Below, piece by piece: positions 1 through 13,920 of a stretch of 64,000 nucleotides of DNA. Numbering within the stretch: the stretch's first letter is position 1; each line of letters starts with the position of its first letter. Location of the stretch: NCBI RefSeq assembly GCF_050003625.1, contig NC_134399.1, forward strand, positions 224,868,975 to 224,932,974, written 5' to 3'. The DNA is from Haematobia irritans. Its lineage: Eukaryota > Arthropoda > Insecta > Diptera > Muscidae. The notes beneath the pieces are model-generated. The model saw only the letters and a list, made by a program, of their open reading frames with translations, had not been told where the DNA came from and ran no database searches. Position numbers and translations under genes: made by a program.

Positions 1-721
1 CTGTACGTGTAACTTGAACTTGAGATTTTAAATTCATAGAGTTTAGATTTAAAGCTAGCTAGTTAGCTAAGAATTATCTTAAAGAAGCCGCATCTTCAGC
101 TCGTAATCAATAACAAAATCCTTAACTTATTTGGATACGTTGATCCATGAACTGATAGGATAATAATGTTGTTGTTATTGTTTTTTTTTGTGGGATCCAA
201 ATAAGTTTTTTAAAACACAAAAGGTAACCCCCCTCCACCTACAAGCCTAAGGTTATAGGTCAGATAAAAAAACCACATAATTTTCCATATTCGTAAATTT
301 CTTCTCCTAATAAAATATTTACATACAGATTATCATATCATCCCATAAAAATGCCAAAACATATACTAGAAAAGCATTAATCAATCAATCCACTAAGATC
401 TATGATGATGATGGCTCGATCACCTGCAGTGGGGGGTCAGTGGTTTCAGTACAAACAACAAAGCCAAAGGCCGGGTCAGACAAGCTTTTACACACCACAA
501 TGAAGTGATGAACAGCGTGTTGTGATTGTACCCCGATAGGGGCTTTGTATCAATTTCGTTTCCGTAACTGGTCAATTATTTCTTGCGGCTTTTGTCGTCG
601 TTGTTGTTGTTGTTGTTGGAAGAAAAGAAAGCATAGAGAAAGAAATGGACCATGCTATTCGATGTAATTTTGGCAAAATGTTAATCGCTTGGTCTATGCG
701 CAGCTTTTGATTCATTAACTG
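1..721. other. Non-coding sequence upstream of block-protein gene 1
   Basis: I see no convincing gene here. The stretch is AT-rich with small T-rich and GTT-rich runs (about 160-190 and 597-619). None of the window's main repeat families is recognisable in it, so it may be native upstream DNA of the gene that starts at 996. Confidence 0.5.
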
Positions 722-826
722 AGGTTAATGATTGAATAGTTGGCTACGTATGGAACTTTGACATGCCTCAGGGTATCCTAGGGAAAATCAGTCATTGCCA
801 AAGGTTGCGAATTCTTAATTGATGGA
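722..826 (+). promoter_or_regulatory. Upstream promoter block shared with gene 2
   Basis: Three segments match the region upstream of gene 2 (17524-17602) in the same order and strand: TTAATGATTGAATAG, GAACTTTGACATGCC, and TTAATTGATGGAT. They lie about 50-150 bp upstream of the TATA box in both genes. Conservation of short blocks amid diverged sequence suggests bound regulatory sites, although a recent duplication could also leave such blocks. No factor is assigned. Confidence 0.6.
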
Positions 827-872
827 TAGATCGAAGAGTAGACTGATGGATAGATGATGGCTAAAAATTTTG

Positions 873-909
873 TATATAAGCAAAGGTTGGAGAATTGTTC
901 TAGTATCAG
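873..909 (+). promoter_or_regulatory. Core promoter of block-protein gene 1 (TATA + initiator)
   Basis: A TATATAA-type TATA box (873-879) is followed about 31 bp later by an arthropod initiator TCAGT (905-909). The sequence around the initiator, GTTCTAGTATCAGT, is nearly the same in gene 2 (GTTCTAGCATCAGT). This predicts a 5' UTR of about 90 nt before the ATG at 996. Confidence 0.75.
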
Positions 910-995
910 TTCATCTTTGCATGTTCATCTTCTATTACAACAACAAATCGTAAAGGGGCATTCAGTGTAAAGTGGTGCCGACGACAAGCCAGGAT

Positions 996-2186
996 ATGAA
1001 TTACAAGCGGCTCTTTTTTGGGCTGCTGTTGGTTTGTGCAGTACTTGCTGTACATCCTGCACGTAAGTAGTATAGCTGTTGCAATCACCTTTCGTATTAA
1101 TTTCTGTTCTGTTGTATAGATGCCAATGGATCTAATTCTCGCTACAGACTATTTGGCAATAATAGACGTTCTGTAGGACGATATGAGAGTGTGCCAGCCG
1201 AGGGTCGTTTCAATCAAGAATTTTTGACTAAAATTGGCAAGGGAACAACAACAACAACGACAGTAGCTGCCCTTACAACAACAATAGTCACACCACCAGT
1301 CCCTCCACCACCACCTCCAATAACACCTCCTCCACCTCCACCGCCACCTCCACCCCCACCACCACCATCACCACCGCCACCATCGCCACCACCATCACCA
1401 CCGCCTCCACCACCATCGCCACCACCACCACCTCCACCGCCACCACCACCACCACCACCAACTACAACAACTGCTGCAGGAGGAGGGGAGACACCTGCCC
1501 GTAGGAGCGTAGTAAATGGTGATGGTATTAGCAAATTTACAAGTGATGATGATGATGAGGATGACCACGTGAATGGAGCCATCTTTGCAAATGATATCAT
1601 GCAAAATCATAATGATAGAGATGACGATGATGATGATGAAGACGGCAATGAGAACACAATGAGTGAGAATGATGAAAACAGCTTGTATGATGACGATGAT
1701 GATGATGATTCCGATAATCGCCAATTGAACAAATCAGAAGATTTGGGAAGGGCTGCTCGCGCCAATCCATCAACCCGTCGCCGCCGTCTGCGTAGACTAC
1801 GCAAACGCCGTCGTATGATGGGAAAACGCCGTCGTCGTGGTGGTATGAGAAGGCGTTCATCTAAAAAACGTACACTCAAACGCACTAGTCGCCGCAGGCA
1901 ATTAACCAAGGCTCAAATGCGTCGTCGACGAGAAAAAATGCGTGCATATCGAAAACGTTTGCGACAAAACCAAGCAGCCAGACGCAACAAAGGCTCATTC
2001 CGTCGCCAAAAGAATCGTCATCGAGGTCACAAACGATTAACCCGCAAAGCGATAAGACAGGCCCGAAGACGCCGTCGTCAGAAGAAATTGCGACGCAGGC
2101 TTAAAATGTTGGAAAATAGACGACGTCTGCGAAATTTTAAGAGACGAAGTCGTGGTAGCAAACGCATTATTCGCATAAATAATTGA
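996..2186 (+). CDS. Secreted Pro-/Asp-/Arg-rich block protein 1 (two exons)
   Basis: The predicted protein has 377 residues, from exons 996-1062 and 1120-2186. The 57-bp intron has GTAAGT and TTGTATAG ends and phase 1. The first exon encodes a typical signal peptide (MNYKRLFFG, then a Leu/Val-rich core), so the product should be secreted. After a basic N-terminal stretch comes an EGRFNQEFLTKIGKG motif also found in gene 2. A Thr run follows, then an almost pure Pro block with scattered Ser (about 81-136), an acidic block with Asp runs (about 165-222), and an Arg/Lys-rich tail (about 241-372). No catalytic domain is visible. I do not recognise the family. Candidates are structural, glue-like or salivary secretions, but this is a guess. 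The start is set by the promoter and signal peptide; the longest single-exon reading misses the first exon. Confidence 0.85.
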
Positions 2187-2233
2187 TCATATACACGGAA
2201 ATAGCTATGAACAAGGAACTACCTTTTAACAAA

Positions 2234-2239
2234 AATAAA
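2234..2239 (+). terminator. Poly(A) signal of block-protein gene 1
   Basis: A canonical AATAAA lies about 50 bp after the TGA stop, giving a very short 3' UTR. Genes 2 and 3 have similarly short 3' UTRs. Confidence 0.7.
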
Positions 2240-3600
2240 TTACCAATACATGTAAACAAATTCCTTTTGATTAATTGGATTTTTGGTTTTGTTTCGATAT
2301 TTGATTGATATTTATTTTAAGGTGCCAATTGGTTCCCAGTGGCGGAATCGATAAGGACCTTGCAAATTCAGGCATGTTAAATGCCTTAAATTGGAAGGAG
2401 TTGTATTTGTAAGGCATGTATGTCTACTGATTTTACATTGATCGGAAGCCTTCCAAATTCAGACCGAACATTCTCTTTGCCTTCTTTATAGAAAGTTGTA
2501 TAGCATGGGTGTTAAAGTTATACAGCAGGAGATTTGCTTTGGGCTCTCTTTTAAAAGAGAGTTTTAAAATTGTTTGCATTCATTCATCATAAAATCCCAC
2601 TTACAAATAGAAGTAGACAAGCATCTAATTGGATTGCCTTCCACTTACCAAAATCGGCCATTAGGAATGTGTAAGATTTCGTTGCTATATATTATTTGTT
2701 TCCACAAGAGAAGAGTAACGATGTTCACCGTAAAAAAAAATAATACCACGTAAATAGATAATAATTTTTTCATGTCATGTCATTCGTTAGTTGAATTCTT
2801 GATCTGGTGAAATTATCAAGAGTTTTTAATTACTGGACAACAGATGAATATGGATGCCAAAGAAATGCAATTTTGCAAAACTTGAAGGGTAAGTATTTTA
2901 TTTTATTTCATTTCATTTCATTTCATTATTTTTATTTTTATTTTTCTTTAATTTTTTGAATTTAAATTCTTTCAGATCTCGACAACAAATGTGGCGAAAA
3001 AAGTCCAGATATGGAAATTTGTATAACTTATTTTTTATCTATATATCTCTGAACTCGGAACTTCTTACTGTAACAATAAATAATTGTGAATTAAAAAATA
3101 ACTATGTAATATCGTATTATTTAGTAATAATAAAGCCATTATTTTGTGAACGTATAGGGGAAACCTTACTGTACTATAGAACATTTTCTTGCCATAACGC
3201 TGCAACATGCCTGTAGTACGAAGGAGGGGAGGTGTGGTTCTATTTTCAGTAATTTTGTAGGAATTCTAATATATACCCCTGTAAAACTCCTTCCCCCATA
3301 TGCAAAAAAGTTAAAGAAAACTTCAAGCCTCCTTTTACTGTACAAATTCCTTCGATAAACTGTCAATAAATTATTTTACATATGGGCACTTCTGTTTAGG
3401 GGGCTGGTGAACGCCCTTTTATGGAAGCTACAAGAAGGCCTTGCCCTCCAGTCTCACCCAATGTTAACTGGAAAGGAAGGTATAATGTCGTAAGCAGACA
3501 TCTCTAATGACTAGAAAGGTCTGGAAGGAGGCCTTCCAAGCACATGAACTACGCCGCTGGGTTACTACCATTCGTTTACTTGCAGCATACTCTCTAGGTC
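2240..3600. other. Intergenic sequence, no gene seen
   Basis: AT-rich sequence with stop codons in all frames. The TTTCATTTCATTT run near 2906-2935 is simple repeat. A more GC-rich patch at about 3380-3590 could be an old transposon fragment, but it has no recognisable ends or coding sequence. Confidence 0.4.
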
Positions 3601-3619
3601 TCACACATATATATGTATA

Positions 3620-3815
3620 GCCTATTTCTAAAATAATATATTTTATATCCCAAACATAATATGTTCTAACATATTAACATATGTGTCCCAAACATGTTAT
3701 GCTAGTTTATGAACATTGTATGCTTGCACTTAAAAATATTGTGTTAAAACATTTGAGTTCCAAACATATACTTTTTACACCCAAACTTATGAAAAACAGT
3801 CTTTTTCGTCCGTGT
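3620..3815 (+). repeat. Fragment of a repeat rich in CCAAACAT motifs (family E)
   Basis: The segment repeats CCCAAACAT and AACATATG motifs and aligns along its length with 30655-30815, the right end of the nested insertion in the D element at 27.9-31.1 kb. Only this terminal part is present here. Confidence 0.6.
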
Positions 3816-3831
3816 ATAACCACATATATAT

Positions 3832-4057
3832 ACACACAAAAAAAAATTTTTTCTGATTCAATCACGAAATTAATTGATCCAATTCATTTTTTAATTGAAA
3901 TGTCTTCAATCACAGAAATGATAGTATCAATTAAAAAATTAATTGAAGGTCAATTAAAAATTAATTGGTCCAATTAAAAAATTAATTGATGCTATTAATT
4001 TTTGTGGTTGATTTTTGTTTCAATTAAAAAATTTTTTGAATCAATGCATAAGATTCG
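3832..4057 (+). repeat. Truncated TTAATTGA-rich MITE (family F)
   Basis: It begins with ACACAAAAAAAA and contains the reiterated AATTAATTGATCC / TTTTTAATTGAA words of the complete copy at 13921-14208. The right part is missing where the (TA)n tract starts, so the copy is broken by the neighbouring element. Confidence 0.65.
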
Positions 4058-4058
4058 G

Positions 4059-5652
<1,594 letters not shown>

Positions 5653-5734
5653 TTTGTTTCAGATTTAGAGGAATTTTATGGAGAGCGATTTTTAGGAGCT
5701 AAAGGAAAATTTAAAAAAAACACATACAATTCGG

Positions 5735-6075
5735 AAAAATGTCAGCCATCGCAGCAAAAAAAGAGCTTCCAACGATGTAGCTTGGATCCCCAACTTGTGA
5801 TCCTGCAGTAGTGCAAACTTGGATCTTCTCCAATGGATTTTACATGGACCTGTCATAAGACGAAACTACTTTATTTTACTTTGCATTGCTTCGCTCCGAC
5901 CGGGTGTTGAAGCTGGGTTTGTTGGCACCAAAACACCTTAGCACCCACAGCCACAAACGCCATTGAACACGAAACTTCGAAACGCCAATTCAAATGTTTG
6001 TGATATGATCGTAATATGAGAAAAAAGACATAGCATTCTAATTACTTCTCGAGATGTTCTTTATTAATATGAATG
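5735..6075 (-). repeat. Repeat family K, copy 1, with tRNA-like segment
   Basis: It matches 38766-39262 over several hundred bases, including AAGAGCTTCCAA and GTAGTGCAAACTTGGATC. On the - strand, 5962-5891 looks like a tRNA-derived region: an A-box-like GGCTGTGGGTGCTAAGG and a degraded B box, as in a class II (Leu/Ser-type) tRNA. It has no complete acceptor stem, so it is a SINE-like repeat, not a tRNA gene. Confidence 0.6.
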
Positions 6076-6154
6076 AAAACTAAATATTTTTTTAAAAAAT
6101 TGTTTGTTTGTTTTTCGTGTAATATTTTTGAAGAAATATATTTTTCCAGTCATG

Positions 6155-8117
6155 TTTTTATACCCTAAACCACATAGTGGTCAGGGTATAATAAGTTTGA
6201 TCAGCCAAAAAATGTGCCTACCATAAATATTGATTTTAGACCCCATAAAATATATACCGATGGACTCAGAATCACCTCCTGAGTCGATCTAGCGCTTGGT
6301 GTCCGTCCGTCCGTCCGTCCGTCCATCTGTCCATGTATTTGTTGTTCACAGGATTCCGGTCCCAATTATTAACCGATTTTGATGAAATTTGGTACAGGGA
6401 TTTTTTTGAGCACAAGGACGAACGCTATTGAATGTGGAAGAAATCGGATCAAATTTAGATATAGCTCCCATATATATGTATCGCCCGATTTCGACAAATG
6501 GGGTCACGTTGCGCGTTTTTTCAAACGGATCGTCACCAAATTTGGCAAAAGCTAATCTTTTCTATCGCCCTTCAAGTCTGCAAAATTTCATCCAAATCGG
6601 TTCGGATTTAGATATAGCTCTCATATATATGTATCGCCCGATTTTTCTAAATTTGGCCATAAAACCCTTATTTATTAACCGATCTTTCTAAAATTTGGCT
6701 AAATGTAGTCTTCTATAGCACTAACTATATGTGCAAAAAATCATCGAAATCGGTTCAAATTTAGCTATAGCTCCCATATATATGTATCGCCCGATTTTTC
6801 TAAATTTGGCCATAGAACCCTTATTTATTAACCGATCTTACTAAAAGTTGGCTAGATCCAGTCCTCTATAGTACTAACTATATGTGCAAAATTTCATCGA
6901 AATCGGTTCACATTTAGATATAGCTCCCATATATGTATCGCCCGATTTTGAAAAATTCGCCCTTATAACCTTATGTTTGACCATACAGGCCTCATTTCGT
7001 AACTGATCTTACTCAAATCTTGCACAAGGTAACCTTTTGTGGTATTAATCAAACCCGCAAAATATTATGCAAATTGGTTCAGATTTAGATATAGCTTCCA
7101 TATATATGCATCGCTCCAACCAATGTTACTCAAATTTCAAATTTTCATGTACTAGCCGATCGTACTTATACGTACTTGTAGCTCTTACATAAGAATATTC
7201 CTCGATTTTTACAAATTTGTATTTATTACCCACACTAATTTAACGATTTTCTCTGTTTTTATAATGGGCTCAATATTAGTGGCATACTAATTCCGTAGGC
7301 GCAATATCAACACAGCCAGTGTTGCTAGGAGTAGGGGAAATTCCCTACATGTAGGGTTTTTCTAATATTTAGCGTCTTGTAGGGACGTAGGGCCACAATG
7401 TAGGACATTTTCACTCAACACAATTTGTAATAATTTTTACATTTTGGTGGCTCTAGAGGAAGAAATTAGAAGCCGGCAAGGCTTGATCTTTAACAATGTG
7501 TGGTAAACTTTATTCCTGTAGAAAATTTTGTCAACATTTTATTTCTATAGAACATTTTGTCAAAATTGTATTTCTATAGAAATTTTTTTCAAAATATTAT
7601 TCCTATAATTTTCTCAAAATTTTATTTCTGTGGAATTTTGTCTGAAAATTTTATTTCTATAGAAAAATTTCTCACAAAAATTTGTTTATAGAAACTTTTT
7701 CCAAAATTTTATTTTTATAGAGATTTAACAAAAAAGATTACTAATTTGGGTAGAATTCTACCAACTGTGGCAACTGTGGTGGTAATACAAATTTATATTC
7801 TAAGTTATATACGTTGCATATTCATGTTTTAAGATAATAAAGTACTTATATCCATTTTTGTTTTGTAAATTTTTTTAAATATAGTAGGGAAAATTGTTTG
7901 GGAATGTTTGGGAAAGTAGGGAACTTTTTTTGTCCTTGTAGGATAAACCGAACATTTTCCGTGGCAACATTGACTTAATTTTCTTAAATATGCAACTGCG
8001 GTTTATCTCCCAGACCTATATGTTACCCCACAAATGCTTATGATTACTAATTCTGTAATGGTGGTTTAGGGTATGATATAGTCGGCCCCGCCCGACTTTC
8101 TACTTTACTTACTTGTT
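6155..8117 (-). mobile_element. Family C element, copy C1
   Basis: The left end is an imperfect hairpin between TATACCC and GGGTATA (6160-6191). The right end has the GGGTATGATATAGTCGG start and the ACTTACTTGTTTTTT end. Between them are a GTCCGTCC microsatellite (6301-6325) and tandem units marked by GTATCGCCCGA at 6478, 6631, 6784 and 6935, spaced 153, 153 and 151 bp. A hAT-like insertion (7317-7972) interrupts it. There is no coding capacity. Confidence 0.8.
7317..7972. mobile_element. hAT-like MITE inside C1
   Basis: The ends read CAGTGTTGCTAGG and, on the other strand, CAATGTTGCCACGG, resembling the CAGTGTTGCCA ends of the element at 34445. Inside are CCCTACATGTAGGG palindromic stretches and a degenerate 29-bp array (7495-7735). 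The 8-bp flanks (AACACAGC and ACTTAATT) do not match, so the exact ends or a single-insertion origin are uncertain. Confidence 0.5.
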
Positions 8118-8316
8118 TTTTAATAAAAAAAATTAAAATTGTTGTAATTTGCAAAACCTTTGCAAATCAACTTCCATTTCATTACTTTCATTTTAATTTT
8201 TTGACTTTAAAACGCCAAATGACGTATTTTCTAAGACTGGCCCAAAAGAACTTCGTCGGAACTGGAAAAAAATTGATGGAGGATTCTGGGATGCTCTTAA
8301 AAAGAAAGGTTTCCCA

Positions 8317-10503
8317 TTTTTATACCCTCCATCATAGGATGGGGGTATATTAACTTTGTCATTCCGTTTGTAACACATTGAAATATTGCTCTAAGACCCC
8401 ATAAAGTATATATATTCTGGGTCGTGGTGAAATTCTGAGTCGATCTAAGCATGTCCGTCCGTCCGTCCGTCCGTCCGTCCGTCCGTCCGTCTGTTGAAAT
8501 CACGCTAACTTCCGAACGAAACAAGCTATCGACTTGAAACTTGGCACAAACAGTTGTTATCGATGTAGGTCGAATGGTATTGAAAATGGGCCATATCGGT
8601 CCACTTTTACGTATAGCCCCCATATAAAGGGACCCTCAGATTTGGCTTGTGGAGCCTCTAAAAGAAGCATATTTCATCCGATCCGGCTGAAATTTGGTAT
8701 ATGGTGTTGGTATATGGTCTCTAACAACCATGCAAAAATTGGTCCACATCGGTCCATAAATATATATAGCCCCCATATAAACCGATCCCCAGAGATGGGT
8801 TGCGGAGCCTAAAAGAGGAGCAAATTTCATCCGATCCGGCTGAAATTTGGTACATGGTGTTGGTATATGGTCTCTAACAACCGCGCAAAAATTGGTTCAC
8901 ATCGGTCCATAATTATATATAGCCCCCATATAAACCGATCCCCAGATTTGGCTTGCCGAGCCTCAAAGAGAAGAAAATTTCATCCGATCCGGCTGAAATT
9001 TGGTACATGATGTTGGTATATGGTCTCTAACAACCATGCAAAAATTGGTCCATATCGGTCCTTAATTATATATAGCCCCCATATAAACCGATCCCCAGAT
9101 TTCGCTTGTGGAGCCTCTAAGAGAAGCATATTTCATCCGATCCGGCTGAAATTTGGTACATGGTGTTGGTATATGGTCTCTAACAATCATGCAAAAATTG
9201 GTCCACATCGGTCCATAATTATATATAGCCCCCATATAAACCGATCTCAGATTTGGCTTGCGGAGCCTCAAAGAGAAACAAATTTCATCCGATCCGGCTG
9301 AAATTTGGTACATGATGTTGGTATATGGACTCTAACAACCATGCAAAAATTGGTCCACATCGGTCCATAATTATATATAGCGCCCATATAAACCGATCCC
9401 CAGATTTGGGTTGCGGAGCCTCAAAGAGAAGCAAATTTCATCCGATCCGGCTGAAATTTGGTACATGATGTTGGTATATGGTCTCTAACAACCATGCAAA
9501 AATTGGTCCACATCGGTTCATAATTATATATAGCCCCCATATAAACCGATCCCCAGATTTGGCTTGCGAAGTCTCCAACAGAAGCAAATTTCATCCAATC
9601 CGGTTGTAATTTGGAACATGGTGTTAGTATATGATCTTTAACAACCGTGGCAGAATTGGTCCATATCGGTCCATAATTATATATAGCCCCCATATAAAAC
9701 GTTCTCCAGATTTGACCTCCGGAGCCTCTTGGAGGAGCAAAATTCATCCGATCCGGTTCAAATTAGGAACGTGGTGTTAGTATATGGTCGCTAACAACCA
9801 TACCAAAATTGGTCCAATGACACAAAAATTGGTCCATATCGGTTCATAATCATGGTTGCCACTAGAGCCAAAAATAATCTACCAAATTTTTATTTCTATA
9901 GAAAATTTTGGCAAAATTTTATTTCTAGAGAAAATTTTGTTAAAATTTTATTCGGTTCATAATAAAATTTTCATCATTGTCAGAATTTTATTTCTATAAA
10001 AAATTTTGTCAAAATTTTATTTCTATAGAAAATTTTGTTCAAATGTTATTCGTTCATAATCATGGTTGCCACTCGAGCCAAAAATAATCTACCAAGATTT
10101 TATTTCTATAGAAAATTTTTTTTAAAATTTGATTTCTGTAGAAATTTTTGTCAAAATTTTCTTTCAATAGAAAATTTTTTCAAAATTTTTATTTCTATAG
10201 AAAATTTTGTGAAAATTTTATTTCTATCGAAAATTTTGTTAAAATTTTATTTCTACTTTTTCAAACTGAATTATATACGTATTGGATCGATCTTTTTTGA
10301 TTTAATATATACCACGTATGGACTTACATACAATTTAGAAGATGGTGTTAGGAGGTTTTAAGATACCTTGCCATCGGCAAGCGTTACCGCAACTTAGGTC
10401 ATTCGATTGTGGATGGCAGTGTTTAGAAGAAGTTTCTAAGCAATCCATGATGGAGGGTACATAAGCTTCGGCCTGGCCGAACTTACGGCCGTATATACTT
10501 GTT
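8317..10503 (-). mobile_element. Family A element, copy A2
   Basis: A nearly complete copy on the - strand. The left end is TTTTTATACCC with hairpin (8317-8350). It has a (GTCC)10 run at 8453-8492 and at least eight tandem units whose GCCCCCATATAAA landmark falls at 8616, 8769, 8922, 9075, 9228, 9380, 9533 and 9686 (153 bp apart, once 152). A 29-bp array follows (about 9880-10255), then the TTCGGCCTGGCCGAA palindrome and the ACTTGTT end. Confidence 0.9.
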
Positions 10504-10812
10504 GAATGCTGGGATCTTTATTTGAATTGATAGTACGGTCCATTTAACCCAAGAAACTTAACCTACTTTAAGTCACTGATAAGCTAAACATACGTCTGTG
10601 GGACGTATCATATTTTATCATCATGTGGACAAAATTTATGGATTTTTGTTTTAAATATTTGTACATACACCGATTCTATATACAAATCCTTATAAATCAA
10701 ACACTTTTATTTGTTGTGTAACAAAGAAATCACATTTTCGGTACTCATTTTCATGAGGGAGATCGAAAAACTAGAAAACGCATACGTCTCTCAGACGTAG
10801 ATAAGCTGTCTA
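10504..10812. repeat. AT-rich spacer with two similar short hairpins
   Basis: The spacer contains ATACGTCTGTGGGACGTAT (about 10581-10599) and TACGTCTCTCAGACGTA (about 10784-10800), each a short perfect hairpin, about 200 bp apart. Both are near an AGCTAA/TAAGCT word. They may be ends or subterminal parts of a MITE. No coding sequence is seen. Confidence 0.4.
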
Positions 10813-10814
10813 GG

Positions 10815-10988
10815 GTCAATGTAATGTTTGAAGACTATTGCATGCAAACGTTGACATCGAATGAGCCTCAAACGGTCCACCCGCATAATTAAATTTTGGC
10901 ATACTTTTTCCAACATTTCAGTCGGTATCTCAGAAACAAATGATTCAATGTTCTCCTCCAATGCATCATTTGAAGCGGACTTGTCTAC
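10815..10988 (-). pseudogene. C-terminal fragment of DD41D mariner transposase
   Basis: The - strand encodes about 57 residues, with motifs ALEENIESF, EIPTEMLEKVCQN and RLHAIVFKH. They align with the end of the transposase at 20026-20712 (ALEDNI, EIRAIPAEMLEKVAQNW, HLNEIIFKK). It is open but lacks everything upstream of this part, so it is a remnant. Upstream it abuts a TTCGTAAAA-rich MITE-like sequence (about 10989-11180). Confidence 0.8.
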
Positions 10989-11179
10989 ACCGAAAGAATT
11001 CCCTTCGTTAATTTTACGAAGAATTCTTCATTAACATTTTACGAATATACGAAACTTCAACGAAATATTCTACATTAACTTTTCTTCGTAAAAAGTTCGT
11101 ACTTTTAACGAAACTTTCTTCAAATTTCATAAATTTTGTGAAGAAGTTTTTACGGATATTTTACGAAACATTCTGCGTT

Positions 11180-12950
11180 AAAATTTTTTCTATAGAAATA
11201 AAATTTGGAAAAATTTTCTATAGCAATAAAATTTAACATTTTCTATAGAAGTAAAATTTGGAAAAAATTTTCTGTAGAAATAAAATTTGGACATTTTTCT
11301 ATAGAAATAAAATTTTGACAAACTTTTCTATAGAAATAAAATTTTGACAAAATTTTCTATAGAAATAAAATTTTGACAAAATTTTCTATAGAAATAAAAT
11401 TTTGACAAAATTTTCTATAGAAATAAAATTTTGACAAAATTTTCTATAGAAATAAAATTTTGACAAAATTTTCTATAGAAATAACATGTTGACAATGTTT
11501 TCTATAAAAATAAAATTTTGGTAAATTATTTTTGGCTCGAGTGGCAACAATGATTATGAACCGATATGGACCAATTTTTGTGTGATTGGGGATCGGCTAT
11601 ATATAACTATAGACCGGTACGGACTAATTTTGGCATGGTTATTAGCGGCCTTATACTAACACCACGTTGCAAATATCAACCGGATCGGATGAATTTTGCT
11701 CCTCCAAGAGGCTCCGAAGATCAAATCTGGGGAACGGTTTATATGGGGGCTATATATAATTATGGACCGATATGGACCAATTCTTGCAAGTTTCTTAGAG
11801 ACCACATTCTAACTCCATGTTCCAAATTTCAACCGGATCGGATGAATTTTGCTCCTCCAAGAGGCTCCGGAGGACATATCTGGGGATCGATTTATATGGG
11901 GGCTATATATAATTATGGACCGATATGGACCAATTCTTGCGTGTTTCTTAGAGACCACATTCTAACTCCACGTACCAAAGTTCAACCGGATCGGATGAAT
12001 TTTTCTCCTCTAAGAGGCTCCGGAGGTCAAATCAGGGGATCGGCTTATATGGGGGCTATATATAATTATGGACCGATATGGACCAAGTTAGGCATGGTTG
12101 TTAGAGACAATATACTAACACCACGTACCAAATTTCAATCGGATCGGATGACTTTTGATCCTCTAAGAGGCTCCGGAAGTCAAATCTGGGGATCGGTTTA
12201 TTTGGGGGCTATATATAATTATGGGCCTATGTGGACCAATTTTTGTACGGTCATTAGAGAACATATACCAACACCATGTACCACATTTCAGCCGGTTCGG
12301 ATGAAATTTGCTTTTCTTAGAGGCTCCGCTAGCCAAATCGGGGGATCGGTTTATATGGGGGCTATATATAATTATGGACCGATGTGGACCAATTTTTGCA
12401 TGGTTGTTAGAGACCATATACTAACACCATGTACCAAATTTCAGCCGGATAGGATGAAATTTGCTTCTCTTAGAGCAATCGCAAGCCAAATTTGGGGGTC
12501 TGTTTATATGGGGGCTATACGTAAAAGTGAACCGATATGGACCAATTTTTGCATGGTTGTTAGAGACCATATACTAACATCATGTACCAAATTTCAGCCG
12601 GATCGGATGAAATTTGCTTTTCTTAGAGCAATCGAAACCAAATTTGGGGGTCCGTTTATATGGGGGCTATACGTAAAAGTGGACCGATATGGCCCATTTG
12701 CAATACCATCCGACCTACATCAATTACAACTACTTGTGCCAAGTTTAAAGTCGATAGCTTGTTTCGTTCGGAAGTTAGCGTGATTTCAACAGACGGACGG
12801 ACGGACGGACGGACATGCTCAGATCGACTTAGAATTTCACCACGACCCAGAATATATATACTTTATGGGGACTTAGAGCAATATTTCGATGTGTTACAAA
12901 CGGAATGACAAAGTTAATATACCCCCATCCTATGGTGGAGGGTATAAAAA
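11180..12950 (+). mobile_element. Family A element, copy A3
   Basis: It starts inside a well-preserved 29-bp array (11184-11525) and lacks the AACAAGTA end. It continues with about eight 153-bp units, the GACGGACGGACGG microsatellite and the ATACCCCC...GGGTATAAAAA hairpin end at 12950. Because 153 is a multiple of three, one frame stays open for 405 codons. Similar frames in other copies are broken, so I do not treat it as a gene. Confidence 0.85.
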
Positions 12951-12969
12951 GCTCGACGCTATACGCTGA

Positions 12970-13290
12970 AGTTCAGCGCATAGCGCATTCTACACAAGTA
13001 ACTTTCATAACAATTCTTGTTGAGACTGATGAAATTGGATTTAGCAACTGAGTAAAAAATCTACGAAAATCTATAGACTTGTCACTTAATATGAATTTGC
13101 TGTTCGAAGTTCCTTTGTATACCAAGGGACCCATGATTCGACTGTCTGTTAGATAAGGGAACAAATGTCTTCATCAGGCCGTCAAAAATATTGTAAAACC
13201 TAGAAGCCTGAAGGACTAAATTGTCGCAATCAACTAAACAATTAACTTGGCTCAATGCATCCTTAAGACCAATCATGTCCACGTAAAACT
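12970..13290 (-). pseudogene. Possible non-LTR retrotransposon fragment
   Basis: Two overlapping - strand frames can be read, one with DALSQVNCLVDCDN and FYNIFDGLMKTFVPLS. Such a pattern is typical of the linker between endonuclease and reverse transcriptase in Jockey-like LINEs. Stops and a frame change show decay. The assignment rests on a weak pattern only. Confidence 0.35.
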
Positions 13291-13918
13291 ACTAACATAA
13301 CTAAATAGCCTTTAACGTCGAGTTAATGCCACGAACTTTCTGGTAAAGAATGTAAGTGTTAATAATCAGTTTTTTTTTTTAATTTATTACAGTTCAATAT
13401 TAGATCTAATATCCACAGGATCCAAACGTCTAGACCTGTCTCTAGAGATGAACCCCTTTACCAAACGACCAGAGGGCAAGAACAGTATCAAATAATAATT
13501 GCGGACCGGTAATCCTAAATTATGCAATATCTTTGGGAGATTTATAAATTAAATTTTTACACATTACAATCCTGTTCATTAAATTTAACAGCTTTAGAAC
13601 GAATGTAAGAAACAATATCAGACTCAGATATAACAGGCGAAAGCCTTGAAATAAAGACAGATCTACGCGAGGAACAACAACAAAATTGTGAAGTTCACTG
13701 CTGGGCGATTCACATTCACCAAAGTCATCCAAAGAAGTAGAAATACTATCCGGCACCCTCGGAGAAGGAATTTTAATCGGACCAACTACACATGCAGAAG
13801 AGTGAGAAATACTAGGAATTGAAGAAGTCTGTACCTGATCAGAAGCACCCTCATAAATATACGAGTTTTCGGCGATCGTGTCACGAGGGCTCGACAATAA
13901 TGGTGAAAGTGTAACCTG
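13291..13918 (-). other. Unassigned sequence with one open frame
   Basis: A - strand frame is open for about 130 codons (13951-13520). It includes LSSPRDTIAENSY and LDDFGECESPSSELHNF, which look like ordinary protein rather than low complexity. The frame has no upstream start outside the MITE at 13921 and I do not recognise the product. It may be part of a retrotransposon interrupted by that MITE, or chance. Confidence 0.3.
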
Positions 13919-13920
13919 TA

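Noticed and set aside
1214..1600. Antisense Gly/Val-rich frames over the Pro blocks of genes 1 and 2
   Set aside because: They are complements of the CCN runs; no promoter, splice site or start supports them.
11566..12783. 405-codon open frame (and 373 codons at 26653-27774)
   Set aside because: They lie within 153-bp repeat units; the frame is open only because the unit is 51 codons long, and other copies are broken.
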